A stretch of 32,469 nucleotides of DNA from CAJBLF01 sp964430205 (GCA_964430205.1 CAYSER010000008.1:1-32469); one strand, 5' to 3'; shown: positions 1 to 8,383, numbered from the stretch's first letter. Numbers and translations: made by a program. Notes: a model not told the origin generated them from the sequence alone.

Positions 1-680
1 TTTTCTATAAGTTTTTCAGACCATGGTAATGATTGATTTGCCGATAAAGCACCCCGATATCGTTTATCTTTATATTTTCCTATAAGTTTCTCAGACCATG
101 GTAACGATTCGTTTGCTGATAATCAAAAATTTCCCCAACCCCACTTATCTTTATATTTTTCTATTAATTTTTCTGACCATGGTAATGATTGATTTGCTGA
201 AAGACATAATCAACACACCTCTATATTTTGTTCTTCTCGAATCCAATTATTTTTATATTTTTCTATAAGTTCTTCAGACCATGGCAATGATCGATTTGCT
301 GATAAGTTATACCAATCCCGTTTATCTTTGTGTTTTTCTATAAGTTTTTCTGACCATGATAATGATTTATTCGCTGATAAAGCGTCCCAATCCCGTCTAT
401 CTTTATATTTTTCAATAAGTTCTTCAGACCATGGTAATGATTGATTTGCTGATAAGTTATACCAATTCCACCTGTTTTTATACTCTTCTATAATTTTTTC
501 AGTCAACGGTAATGAACAATTAGATAAAATATGCCAATCTAAATTATTCTCATATTTTTTAATGAACTTCATTGATAAATTTGACATATTGCTTTTAGTG
601 AAGTTTGTCTTTTCGTTTTCTTGATCGATTTTTCTACTAAGGCAATTTAAGAAATAATTAAAATGATCATTATTTTCCAT
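1..680 (-). CDS. 25-residue tandem-repeat protein, 3' end beyond window
   Basis: The function is not recognised. After a short N-terminal segment (MENNDHFNYFL...) the protein is built of repeats of about 25 residues with the core LSANQSLPWSEELIEKYKD and a W/DW pair just before each LS. At DNA level the anchor GACCATGG recurs every 75 bases, with two longer units (about 81 and 102 bases). Similar Trp/Leu-Ser-x-Asn/Leu-Pro-Trp-Ser repeats occur in uncharacterised bacterial proteins; I infer a solenoid-like or adhesive/binding role only from the repetition. Codons TGA at 210-212 and 123-125 must be read as Gly, because the repeat pattern continues unbroken on both sides. The start chosen is the ATG at 678-680; a TTG 15 bases upstream is also in frame. 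It follows the 704-907 gene by 23 bases, so the two probably share a transcript. The frame is still open at base 1. Confidence 0.75.
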
Positions 681-703
681 GGCAACATATATCAATATAA
701 AAA

Positions 704-907
704 CTAAATAGTATTTCTATGTCGTTCATCTAAATCTTTATAATCAAATTCATCTTTTTTAATATATCAAGCGAATAACATTAAATCTTTATTAGAACTA
801 CTTTCTGTGATGTCTAAACTATCTATACTTACGATTATTTTATATCTTTTTGTCGATCAAGTTCCAATATATCAATCATTTTTCCAAGTTTCAAGTAATT
901 TCTGCAT
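704..907 (-). CDS. Small hypothetical protein, 67 aa
   Basis: Reading UGA as Gly gives an intact 67-residue frame from ATG (905-907) to TAG (704-706): MQKLLETWKNDGYIGTG at the start and KKDEFDYKDLDERHRNTI at the end. Three internal TGA codons would hide it under the standard code. It has no signal peptide, membrane span or recognised motif, and is rich in Asp, Lys and Ser. Coding potential is supported by ordinary amino-acid composition and by its position 23 bases upstream of the repeat-protein gene in the same orientation, which suggests an operon. No function is proposed. It could still be a chance open frame in AT-rich DNA. Confidence 0.5.
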
Positions 908-949
908 TGTACGTGTTTTTAAGAAAATAAAAATATCTTGAAAATTTAT

Positions 950-1798
950 TTATATCTCTATCATACTTCTCAATCCTTCATGCTCTCTTACCTTCTCCAA
1001 TACTTTCATCTCTATCTGCCTTACTCTTTCTCTCGTTATGTTAAATTCTTCGCCAATTTGTTCAAGAGTATATCTGGGACCATCTATTCCTCGCCTCATT
1101 TTTACGATTTTACATTCCCTATCGTCAAACATTTCGAATATGTGATTGATGTTAGATTTTATGAACTCTCTTTCTGTTCGTTCATCTGGAGTCAAAACCG
1201 ATTTGTCAACCATCATATCTCATAAATTTTCTCTATTCTCGTCTCCTATATTCTTGTCCAATGATATATTACCAAACATGATATCTTCCAGATATTTCAG
1301 CTTCTTCGGAGTAAATCAAAGTTCTTTTGCGAGTTCGGATTGATTCGGCTCTCTTCCTAGTTTCTGGAATAATTCTTGTTGTTTTTTGCTATAGAGGGTA
1401 ATCTCTCATCGTACATGTAAAGGTAAATTCATGTTTTTGCTCATCTCAGCCAAAGAGTTGAGAATATTCTGCTTAATCCACCGAGTGGCATACGTGCTAA
1501 ATTTGTAGCCTCTGTCTGGATCCAGTCTTTCGATGGCCTTGACTAATCACATATTGCCTTCTTGTATAAGATCAGAGAAGTTTGCTCTAAATCATATGAA
1601 TCTTTTTGCGATGCTTATGACTAGTCTCAGATTCCCCGTTATCAATCTGCTTTTTGCCGAATCATCTCATTTTTTGGCTTTTTTGGCAAGGTCATGCTCT
1701 TCTTCCATAGACAAAAGCGGAATGTGGGATATATCATCAAAATATCTTTTTATAAGGGTTTTATTATTGCTGTTGTTTCTGTCTGATCATTGTATCAT
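950..1798 (-). CDS. rpoD: RNA polymerase sigma-70 factor (RpoD-type)
   Basis: This is a promoter-recognition subunit of RNA polymerase, 282 residues. Visible regions in order: 1.2 (YFDDISHIPLLSMEEE), 2.1-2.2 (NLRLVISIAKRF, then DLIQEGNMGLVKAIE), 2.3-2.4 (YKFSTYATRWIKQNI), 3.0-3.1 (LPLHVRGEI, QSELAKELGFTPKKL) and 4.1-4.2 (YTLEQIGEEFNITRERVRQIE, a helix-turn-helix). There is no region 1.1, so it is shorter than E. coli RpoD, but regions 1.2 to 4.2 are complete and resemble primary rather than ECF sigma factors. Several glycines (for example in NMG, VRG and ELG) are TGA codons; under the standard code only the last 88 residues would be seen. The start is the ATG at 1796-1798; the stop is TAA. 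A group-2 sigma is the main alternative to RpoD. Confidence 0.88.
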
Positions 1799-1834
1799 GT
1801 ATTGCAATAATAATATAAATGTATATATACCCTA

Positions 1835-1840
1835 ATTATA
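1835..1840 (-). promoter_or_regulatory. Possible -10 box upstream of the sigma factor gene
   Basis: A TATAAT hexamer on the minus strand, 37 bases ahead of the sigma factor start codon, in the AT-rich gap shared with the transposase remnant. No convincing -35 element is visible, and such hexamers arise by chance in DNA this AT-rich. Confidence 0.25.
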
Positions 1841-1872
1841 ATAAAAAGCTAGACCATTTTATTATAGAATAT

Positions 1873-2256
1873 ATGTGGAATATGCTAATAAAGAACTCAC
1901 ATCTCAGCACATCAAAAATCAACAAAATTATAGATTGTTTCATTTTTGATTGAGATGGCTATGGGAACAAAACTACAGCGACTATTGTAGCAAGAATCCT
2001 TCGTGTAAATAGAAAAACAGTGAATAGATATTACAATCTTTTTAGAAAGTATATATGTGAATATCAAAAAAATCAGAAGGCAAATGCTTCCGAAGAATAT
2101 ACACTTTTTGCAAAAAAGAGGTTGAATAAGTTTTTTTGAGTCAAAAAAAATCAGGACTTACATCTTGCGGAAAATCAGTGGAGATTCAATAAAGACAAGG
2201 ACCAGCTAACGAAAGAATTATTATCTATGTTGGATATTCCTTTCAAAAAGAAATAA
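1873..2256 (+). pseudogene. IS1595/ISXO2-type transposase with catalytic core deleted
   Basis: An open frame of 127 residues (UGA as Gly) joins the two ends of an ISXO2-like transposase. The N-terminal part carries the helix-turn-helix region seen in this family (ARILRVNRKTVNRYYNLFRK, near residues 49-68). The C-terminal part matches the family tail, normally FWSFAKRRL..FNG...FYLHLKE.EWRFNHR; here it reads FAKKRLNKFFGVKK, DLHLAENQWRFN. Everything between them, including the DDE catalytic segment and the DESYFG-type motif, is absent, so full-length members are roughly twice as long. The join keeps the frame. Imperfect inverted ends may be present (1841-1857 versus the complement of 2265-2281, both starting ATAAAAA), but I cannot establish them. 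It is most likely an inactive remnant; the retained DNA-binding domain could still act as a repressor or bind element ends. Confidence 0.7.
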
Positions 2257-2319
2257 ACTACAGAAGGACTACTTTTTTTATTCAAACGGTGATTCCAAGT
2301 GCTTGAACATCTGTCTTTA

Positions 2320-2340
2320 GCCCGATAGCTTAGCTGGATA
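2320..2340 (+). other. tRNA-like 5' fragment
   Basis: GCCCGATAGCTTAGCTGGATA looks like the acceptor 5' strand plus the start of a D-arm (AGCTxAGCTGGATA). The sequence after it cannot form an anticodon arm and there is no T-arm or matching acceptor 3' strand, so it is not a functional tRNA. It lies between the transposase remnant and a hairpin, as expected for debris at an integration site. A chance match cannot be excluded. Confidence 0.25.
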
Positions 2341-2387
2341 ATTTATGAGGTCAGGCATTTATGTGGGAATGTTTTCAATTGTAAACA

Positions 2388-2412
2388 AAGCGCCATGAAA
2401 TCATTGGCGCTT
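2388..2412. terminator. Hairpin, possible terminator
   Basis: A perfect 8-bp stem AAGCGCCA/TGGCGCTT encloses a 9-base loop. It sits just beyond the TAA of the 2437-2793 minus-strand gene. A T-rich run follows at 2418-2425 on the plus strand; on the minus strand it is followed only by a broken T tract, so direction is uncertain. Confidence 0.5.
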
Positions 2413-2436
2413 ATGATTGTTTTTTGGAATACTGGA

Positions 2437-2793
2437 TTATGGATTCGGTTTTAACTCATATTCGTTAATGCTTTCAATAAAGCTTGGAGGAATGACGAGG
2501 TATTCAGAATCCGGGTGCATTAAGCCAAAATACGGTTCAATTTTGATGATCTTGAGTTCGCCGTTTTGCTCATTTCTGCTTCCGACATAACGGCCAATGA
2601 TACATTTAACCGCGACAATGTTTGCTTCTTTGAATTTATTCATTTCAGGCCCATTTGGGCAATCCAACTTTTGTTTTACTCTGTCCAAAGATAGCAAATC
2701 CACTTCTCTTGTTCCGCGCCATAATTCAATATAGCACGTTTCTTTTAACACAACAATAAGTTGTGCTCCTATTTCAAATAAAAAGTTTTTCAT
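2437..2793 (-). CDS. Hypothetical protein, 118 aa
   Basis: Not recognised. It runs from ATG to TAA with no in-frame TGA. The N-terminal third is hydrophobic and beta-rich (FLFEIGAQLIVVLKETCYIELW), followed by a charged segment with DRVKQKLDCPNGPEMNKFKEANIVAVKCIIGRYV split across two strands-like stretches, and a Pro-rich end (YLVIPPSFIES). There is no signal peptide or clear membrane helix. It stands alone between an intergenic hairpin and an AT-rich gap (2794-2921) in a stretch that also contains a transposase remnant, so it may be an accessory gene. Its few glycines all use GGN codons, unlike most genes in the window. Confidence 0.6.
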   Translation of the reverse strand: MKNFLFEIGAQLIVVLKETCYIELWRGTREVDLLSLDRVKQKLDCPNGPEMNKFKEANIVAVKCIIGRYVGSRNEQNGELKIIKIEPYFGLMHPDSEYLVIPPSFIESINEYELKPNP

Positions 2794-2921
2794 ATGATTT
2801 TATTATTGGTTTGTAATAATATATAAATATATCTAAAAAAGTCAATGTAATGTATTTTAAAAAATTTTAAAAAAATTGACCAATTGATAGAAAAGGTATG
2901 TCATTGCGGCTTGAATGATTT

Positions 2922-3314
2922 TTAGAGCGTCGTGATATATGCAAGCAAACAAAAGATTGTTATTAAAGCACACGATATATGCCATTCGTAATCATCTTTC
3001 TTCTTGATGAAGAAGAAATACAGTCCGATGACGACAAATAGTATCGCTAACCAGAAGTATGGAAATCCAAAGCTGGCTAAGTAACACAAGGATAGATTAT
3101 AAGCGATTAACGAATACGCAAAGATTTTATCGGCAATACCAAACTTTTTTTCATTTGAATAATGATACATCGAAGAAAACACCAAAACCAAGATTATCAA
3201 TAACGAATGGAAAAAGAATCCATGATAGAGTGCAATGATCAGGGGGACTGCGAAAAAGAAATTACTCCGAACTGTTGATTTCATTCGCATACTCTTTCTC
3301 TTTTCTTTATGCAT
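2922..3314 (-). CDS. Small multi-pass membrane protein, possibly CREST-like
   Basis: 130 residues with about four to five hydrophobic spans: roughly residues 18-46, 66-80, 83-105 and 113-130, after a very basic N-terminus (KEKRKSMRMK). The motif SSMYH followed about 14 residues later by AD (GIADKIFAY), with a further His in the last span (YEWHISCAL), resembles the Ser/His/Asp pattern of the CREST membrane-hydrolase superfamily (alkaline ceramidases, TMEM8/PAQR-like). That superfamily normally has seven spans and more histidines, so this is only a suggestion. Start ATG, stop TAA, no in-frame TGA. It lies head to tail with the 2437-2793 gene but separated by 128 AT-rich bases. Confidence 0.6.
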   Translation of the reverse strand: MHKEKRKSMRMKSTVRSNFFFAVPLIIALYHGFFFHSLLIILVLVFSSMYHYSNEKKFGIADKIFAYSLIAYNLSLCYLASFGFPYFWLAILFVVIGLYFFFIKKKDDYEWHISCALITIFCLLAYITTL

Positions 3315-3392
3315 TTATAAAAAATTCGTTAGCGCTAAAAATTCTTTCACTTAATGTTCCGATATCATGGTATGTCTGATGTCGTGACTTTT

Positions 3393-6330
3393 CTACTTCT
3401 GAGCCCATACCACTTTCTGCTCACCATTCACTTCCTTGAATTCCTTGGCTTTGACTTTGATCTTGTCACCGATGTTGTAGTATTTCTTCCGTTCGACTCC
3501 TGCAGGAGCGATGATGAAATTCTTATGGAGCAATCCTTCCACGCCTTTGACGGTGACGAACATGCCGTAATTGTACATCAGCTTGATGTAGCCGTCGTAT
3601 TCGTGTCCGAGTTTGATGTCTTTGATAGTGAAGGTCCCTTCATGGACGATCTCTCCTTCGTAGGCAGGTGTCTTCGGTGCTGGCTTCTCGGCTTCCGTAG
3701 GTTTGTTTACGCCTTTGGTCTTTTCGAGCTTCGCGATGTTCGGACAGAACTTGAGATAGGTCTGTTTCTCCTTCTTCACTCCTGCTTGCGTATAGATGTC
3801 ATCGAGCTGTTTGTAAGCATTCTCTCTGGAACCGATCCATATCATGAGCGGGCCGTCGTTCTCTATTTGGATGGTCTGATGCTGGTAGATATCCACATGA
3901 ACGGGCACTTCTTTTTCTCCTTCGAAAGTGAGCTTGCCTCCTGCTTGGTATTTCCTGTTCGCCTGTACATCCAGTCCTTTCGGTTTGGTATATCGGATCG
4001 CCTTGTGTGCATAGTATTCCGTGTCGAAGATGATAGCATCAGGCTCGACGCCGTCGATGGCGAATTCCGTGAAATACGAGGTATGTTGTTCGATAAAGAG
4101 ATCGTGGAGATTATCCTTCTCTTCTTCATTGACTCCCAATGCTTCCATCTTGGCTTTTTCCATCACTTTCTCTTGTGCAGAGAAGGTTTTGTTGGACCAT
4201 GCAGTCATCAGTTTCTCCAATTGACCTCTTTCCATGGCATACCTTTGTCTGGATTGTTTCCTTACCTTGTCGATGAGTTCGAGCGATCCTTCGCCCAGCT
4301 TGATCGGCGGCAGTGTCTTCATGGAGAATGGATCTGNNNNNNNNNNGTCCGGTGATGATGTCGGCGTCGTCTTTTCCTAGGGTGAAAGCCACTGTCGTAC
4401 CTACGTTTCCGAAGATAGCGTCCTTGGTCTTCTCATCGAGCTGTGCCGTATATTGGTTGGCGACGATCAATGCGAGCTTATATTTCCTCGCTTCTGAGAG
4501 GATGGTTGCGAAGGATTCTGATGCGAAATTTTGGAACTCGTCGATGTAGAGATAGAATGGTCTTCTGAGGTGTGCTGCGACATTAGCCCTGGACATCGCA
4601 TCGATCTGGAATTTCGTCACGAGCAATGATCAGATCATATTCGCGTTATCTTCCCCTATCTTTCCTTTGCTGAGATTGACCAGGATGATCTTGCCTTCGT
4701 CCATCGCTCTTCTGAGATTCAGCTTGGTTCTCGGTTGTCAAAAGATATTCCTGACTAGTTTCGATGAAAGGAATTGTCCAACCTTGTTGGTGATAGGTCA
4801 TATGGATTCTTCTCTCTGTTTCGGCTGCCGTTTGTTGAATTCCGTAGTCCGGAACTTCATCACTACAGCATCCTTGACGTATGAGAGCACTTCTGCACGG
4901 AAATTGTCGTCGATGAGCATCCTGAGGATATGCATCAATGTCGCATTCGGATAATCCACCAAGGATAATGCGACATTCCTGAGGATATACTCCAATCTTG
5001 GTCACCGGCTGTCTCCGAAGAGCTTCTTGAAGGTAGAGACGACGCCTGATGCTATCAGGTTTTTCTCTTCTTCGGTCGCACCTTGGAGCAGATTGAATCC
5101 GATAGGGTAGTCCGTGTCTCCGACATCGAAAAGGATGATGTCGTTTATCCTATGCGTCGGGATATGTTCGAGGATGTTGTCTACGAGCTCTCCATGCGGG
5201 TCAAGCAAGGCCAGTCCATTGCCCGCTGCCATATCGCTCTTGAGTAGATTCTCGATGAATGTGGACTTACCGGTACCGGTCTTCCCTACGATGTACATAT
5301 GTCTGAATTTATCTTCCTCCTTGATACCGAAGGTGATTTTCTCGCCTCTGTAATCCGTATTTCCGAGGATGGTCAATGTCTTGGAATCAGTATTCCTGGT
5401 TGTCGGCAGGTTGGTAGGGTAGGATAATTTCCTATATAAGGTGTATTCCAGTCCCTTATTGAAATTATCCAATGTGGGGAGGTGGAAAAAATTCACTGCT
5501 TGGGTATGAGTCATGCCCTGGAATTTCTCTGATGACTTTACCTTGATCTTTCCATCGGAGACGAATGGCGAGAATGCGGCGATGATATTCTTCTTGAGGT
5601 TGTCTCTGAGGTAGTGGTCTTTTGTCGAGATCCTATAGCTGAATGATCCGTAGATCTCAGGCTTTATATCGACTTTCTTTTCCCCCGCTTCTTCTGTCTT
5701 TTTTTTCGGTTCCCGGATCCGATTGAAGATGGCGCCCAGGTACTTGAAGAAGGTCTTCGGGAGCTTGAAGGTATAGGTGAAATAGATGTCAAGCCTTGAA
5801 TTCGCATCGACCATGTTGTAGAGGGAGAAGATGCCGTTCATGGGATCCATATAGGTTCCTCATCTGGTGAATTCTTCCTTCGTCAATAATGTCCCTTCCT
5901 TGGAGAATTGGAGCCGTTCCCTGGTTTGAGGGATCGCCAACGCTTTGTCCAATTCAAGAAGATCCGATGTAGGAAAACTTGCATAGAAGGTGTTCTCGAA
6001 ATAGGTCCTGAAATCTTTGGGTACGCCCACATATATCTTGATGTCCGATGCATTTCCGCTGATTATGAAAAATATCCTCTTCTTCTTGAGGCTTATGATG
6101 TTTTTACTCAAGGTATCCCGGTGATTGACTCCGCGATCGTTGTCCTTGAAGGGTTTTATCTGAAAAAAGGTATACTGAGACGATAGGGTTATCGGTGTCG
6201 TTAGCGGTTTTTGAGGCTGTTGTGTCGCTTGTTTAGGTGGATTCTGTTTAGGCGGATTATGCTGTATCGTGGGTTTCTTCGTTCAAGCTCATGCGAGCAT
6301 CTTGCCTAATTTCTCTGCTTGTTTGAACAT
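3393..6330 (-). CDS. VirD4/TraG-like ATPase with C-terminal S1 domain (interrupted by assembly gap)
   Basis: This is a hexameric motor-type ATPase of the HerA/FtsK/VirD4 group. Order: a Gln/Pro/Lys-rich leader (about residues 20-45), an N-terminal domain typical of CPR TraG-like proteins, Walker A GKTGTGKST (complement of about 5262-5286), LALLDPHGELV, the segment LVNLSKGKIGE, Walker B FYLYIDEFQNF and sensor-like ANQYTAQL, then a 10-N gap. After the gap come charged helices and a C-terminal S1-type RNA-binding fold (YDGYIKLMYNYGMFVTVKG, VEGLLHKNF, YNIGDKIKVKAKEF). TGA codons (for example at 5857-5859, 5002-5004, 6283-6285) are read as Gly. The frame before and after the Ns differs because the gap length is arbitrary. 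The paralogue at 26040-29270 shows that about 30 residues are missing there. There is no N-terminal membrane helix. Start ATG 6328-6330; stop TAG. The substrate, DNA or protein, is unknown. Confidence 0.8.
4337..4346. other. Assembly gap (10 Ns)
   Basis: Ten Ns inside the VirD4-like gene. The coding frame shifts across them. Alignment by eye with the paralogue (FGNVGT...FSMN at 26040-29270) suggests that roughly 90-100 bases are really missing, so this is a placeholder and not a measured length. Confidence 0.95.
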
Positions 6331-6584
6331 TTTTTTTGTTTTGCACAGGGGATAAAGTTTCAAAGGAAATACAGTTGAAACTGTTCTATTTTTTATACCT
6401 ATATACTATATATATTTTGACCCAAAAAGCAAGTGTTTGTGCTCAAGAGATTCTCTCGGCATCCACCTCGTTCCGGCGTCAAGTTTCGGAGCCGGAATGC
6501 AGTACAAATGGATTGAATGATGTTGAATACAAAACATTTTTACCTACAGTATTCATTATTCATTTTTACTTATTAATTGTTTTT
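6331..6584. other. Divergent intergenic region with a 7-bp inverted repeat
   Basis: The region separates the divergent VirD4-like and PriA-like genes, so it should hold both promoters. It is AT-rich except for TTCCGGC (6471-6477) and GCCGGAA (6491-6497), a perfect inverted repeat with a 13-base loop. The frame of the PriA-like gene is open throughout (no TAA or TAG), so that protein could start further upstream than annotated. Confidence 0.45.
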
Positions 6585-7355
6585 TTGTATCTCTATAGTT
6601 TCGATCGTTTCTTCGGTAGCGATAAGATATGCATCTTCGATCAGTCCACGAGCAAGAGAAAGATCAAGCCAGGAGATCTCTTGTGTATTGGTAATCAGTA
6701 CTTTTTGGCGTTGTGAGACTCGATAGCATTCCCTGAGCTCTCTATGAATGCTGAAATGCTAAAATGACTCAATGTCGAAATAATATATCCCAAATTCTTG
6801 ACTAAACCTACTCTGGATCTCTTTCATCGGATGGTGGCTACCTATTATACTACCTACAAATCCGTAGCTAGACTTTTTTTTCCTGATGATATCGAGAAAC
6901 TACTGAAATTTGAAACTCAGGGACAAAGTAAAAGGTGAAAGGTGAAAAGTGTAACTCCTTCTTCCTTTTCTCTGTATCCTTTCTCCTGTTCTCAAGAGTG
7001 ACAGACGTTGATCGTCTTTCCTGACTTATGGACTATGTTCAATACGCTTCCTGCGGAACGATTCAATGATGAAACGTTGAAATGATGAAATGGACCTCTG
7101 GCTTTTTTGTCGGCGACGCAGACGGAGAAACAGAAGGATGTCCGTCGATGGGAAGTCAAAAAATGATCGATATCGGTGATTTTGTGTACCTATGCTGAGA
7201 TATTCCAGGATTTCCATGATCTCAAGAAGATCATCTTCGTCGATCCGCATAAGCGATATTATGCCAATCAGCAGGATCCGAGATATAAGGTCTGAGATGT
7301 CGTAGAGGAGATGAAGAGACTTTATGGCGCAGAATTAGCGATTTTCTGAGTATAA
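6585..7355 (+). CDS. PriA-like protein lacking ATPase motifs
   Basis: About 256 residues (UGA as Gly). The N-terminal third fits the PriA 3'-DNA-binding domain (YSFDRFFGSDKICIF, then KIKPGDLLCIGNQY). The rest follows helicase lobe 1 of PriA in order: LIVFPDLWTMF where PriA has LVPEIALT, KDVRRWEVKKG, CTYAEIFQDFHDLK where PriA has GTRSALFAPFxNL, and IIFVDPHKRYYANQQDPRYK where PriA has IIVDEEHxxSYKQQxxPRYH. The Walker A segment (GVTGSGKTEVY) is missing and DEEH is replaced by DPHK, so ATPase activity is not expected. The protein ends before lobe 2. I infer a DNA-binding remnant or regulator of replication restart. The start is uncertain: no in-frame ATG exists and I chose TTG 6585; the open frame reaches 6336. 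A convergent-strand terminator follows directly. Confidence 0.6.
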
Positions 7356-7379
7356 AAAAACCCGCCCGGATACGGGCGG
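7354..7379 (-). terminator. Rho-independent terminator of the 7381-7989 gene
   Basis: CCGCCCG (7362-7368) and CGGGCGG (7373-7379) form a 7-bp GC stem with a GATA loop, followed on the minus strand by a run of seven to eight T. It starts immediately after the TAA of the minus-strand gene and also lies just past the convergent PriA-like gene. Confidence 0.85.
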
Positions 7380-7380
7380 A

Positions 7381-7989
7381 TTATGCATGTGGCGAATTCG
7401 TTCATCAGATGGTGATGGCTCCGGTGGTCACCCTTGCTTCGACATTGAATCCTTTTCCGTTGAACATCCATTTTGTGAGCACGAATTTGATCCCGTCTTT
7501 CATGAGGGTTATCTTTCCATCATGTGTGACTTGTCCATCGATGAGCGTTCCGTCCTCTTTGATGAATTTCCCTTCCGAAATCAGATCGTTGAGTGAATTC
7601 GAATCGTACGGTGACATCACTGTATATCCGTCCTGTTTCAGCTTTTCGAATAATGCCGGGAATATCGCATCGATCAGGAATGCTTTGGCAAGCTGATTGA
7701 GTTTCTCCTTTTCCGGTTCTTCCGTCTTCGGCTTCTTCCAAAGCCAGTAGGCGAATGCTATGCCTCCTGCGATTGCTCCGTTGATTACGATTGCGAAAGC
7801 GTACGTCGACCATTCCGGCCATCGGTTGAAGTCGTGGATGGCGATGAAGACCATGATTATTCCCACGATGATGAACACGGAATTTTCCATGTTTTTCCGG
7901 TATGTCTTGATCATGGCCGCATTCTTCAGTTTTGTCTGTCGCATGGATTGGATCAATCCTGCGTTCGTTTCGTTGAATTTTTTTTGCAT
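7381..7989 (-). CDS. Hypothetical membrane protein, 202 aa
   Basis: Not recognised. After a basic N-terminal region (residues 1-35) there are two hydrophobic segments, about residues 38-52 (VFIIVGIIMVFIAI) and 61-83 (TYAFAIVINGAIAGGIAFAYW), then KKPKTEEPEKEK. A C-terminal soluble domain of about 110 residues follows, rich in beta strands (TLIDGQVTHDGKITLMKDG, KFVLTKWMFNGKGFNVEARV). Two consecutive TGA codons at 7402-7407 read as Gly-Gly, extending the product past a false stop to TAA at 7381-7383, which abuts the terminator. This fit supports the recoded reading. The topology suggests a membrane-anchored protein with its C-terminal domain in the cytoplasm. It is a single-gene unit with its own terminator. 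Confidence 0.7.
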
Positions 7990-8074
7990 AAGTCAGATTT
8001 TTGTGTTTGTGTGTATGATTTTATATGCATTAACTTTTAATGTCAATTACATCTAAATAAAAAAAGTATGAAGT

Positions 8075-8099
8075 AAAAAAACCCAGCGAATTCGCTGGG
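8075..8099 (-). terminator. Rho-independent terminator of the 8123-8383 gene
   Basis: A perfect palindrome, CCCAGCGAATTCGCTGGG (8082-8099), is followed on the minus strand by seven T. It lies 23 bases after the TAG of the upstream minus-strand gene. Confidence 0.85.
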
Positions 8100-8122
8100 A
8101 ATAGTTATGATTACATCCACCT

Positions 8123-8383
8123 CTATTTTACTTGGATGATATGCAATGTGGTGGTGATATCGGTAAAATCCCGGGTGCTCAGATTCTGTGCCTTCTCTTC
8201 ATTGATCTTTATGAATATCCAATGCACTCCGCGAAACCCGCCATGACCATGATTGTCTCCTGGTACTGGCATGCAGATGAATCTTTCTCCTACTTTTAGT
8301 TCGCCGAAAGTCATCGGTTCGAATTCTTCTTCAGATGATTCCGAAAACATCTTTTTCAATGCGATTGCTTGTTGTGTTGCCAT
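8123..8383 (-). CDS. Small conserved-looking hypothetical protein, 86 aa
   Basis: The product has an N-terminal helical, acidic stretch (ALKKMFSESSEEEFEPM) followed by a compact segment, TFGELKVGERFICMPVPGDN, then HGHGGFRGVHWIFIKINEEK. The FxxLKVGxxF...PGDN...GHGG pattern looks like a small beta-rich domain seen in uncharacterised proteins, but I cannot name the family. Three His in or near GHGG/GVHW could bind metal; this is speculation. Start ATG, stop TAG. It has a private terminator and is divergent from the pilus cluster, with 172 bases between them that should hold both promoters. All its glycines are GGN. Confidence 0.7.
   Translation of the reverse strand: MATQQAIALKKMFSESSEEEFEPMTFGELKVGERFICMPVPGDNHGHGGFRGVHWIFIKINEEKAQNLSTRDFTDITTTLHIIQVK

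Noticed and set aside
1..520. CRISPR-like array (short identical DNA anchors every 75 bases)
   Set aside because: The period is a multiple of three, spacers are similar to each other, and the frame encodes a coherent protein repeat.
3354..4355. 333-residue open frame on the plus strand opposite the VirD4-like gene
   Set aside because: It reads through the N gap and has Phe/Leu/Val-rich shadow composition; the minus-strand frame carries clear ATPase and S1 domains.
8310..8330. T-arm-like GGTTCGAATTC suggesting a tRNA
   Set aside because: It lies inside the 86-residue gene and has no other tRNA arms.
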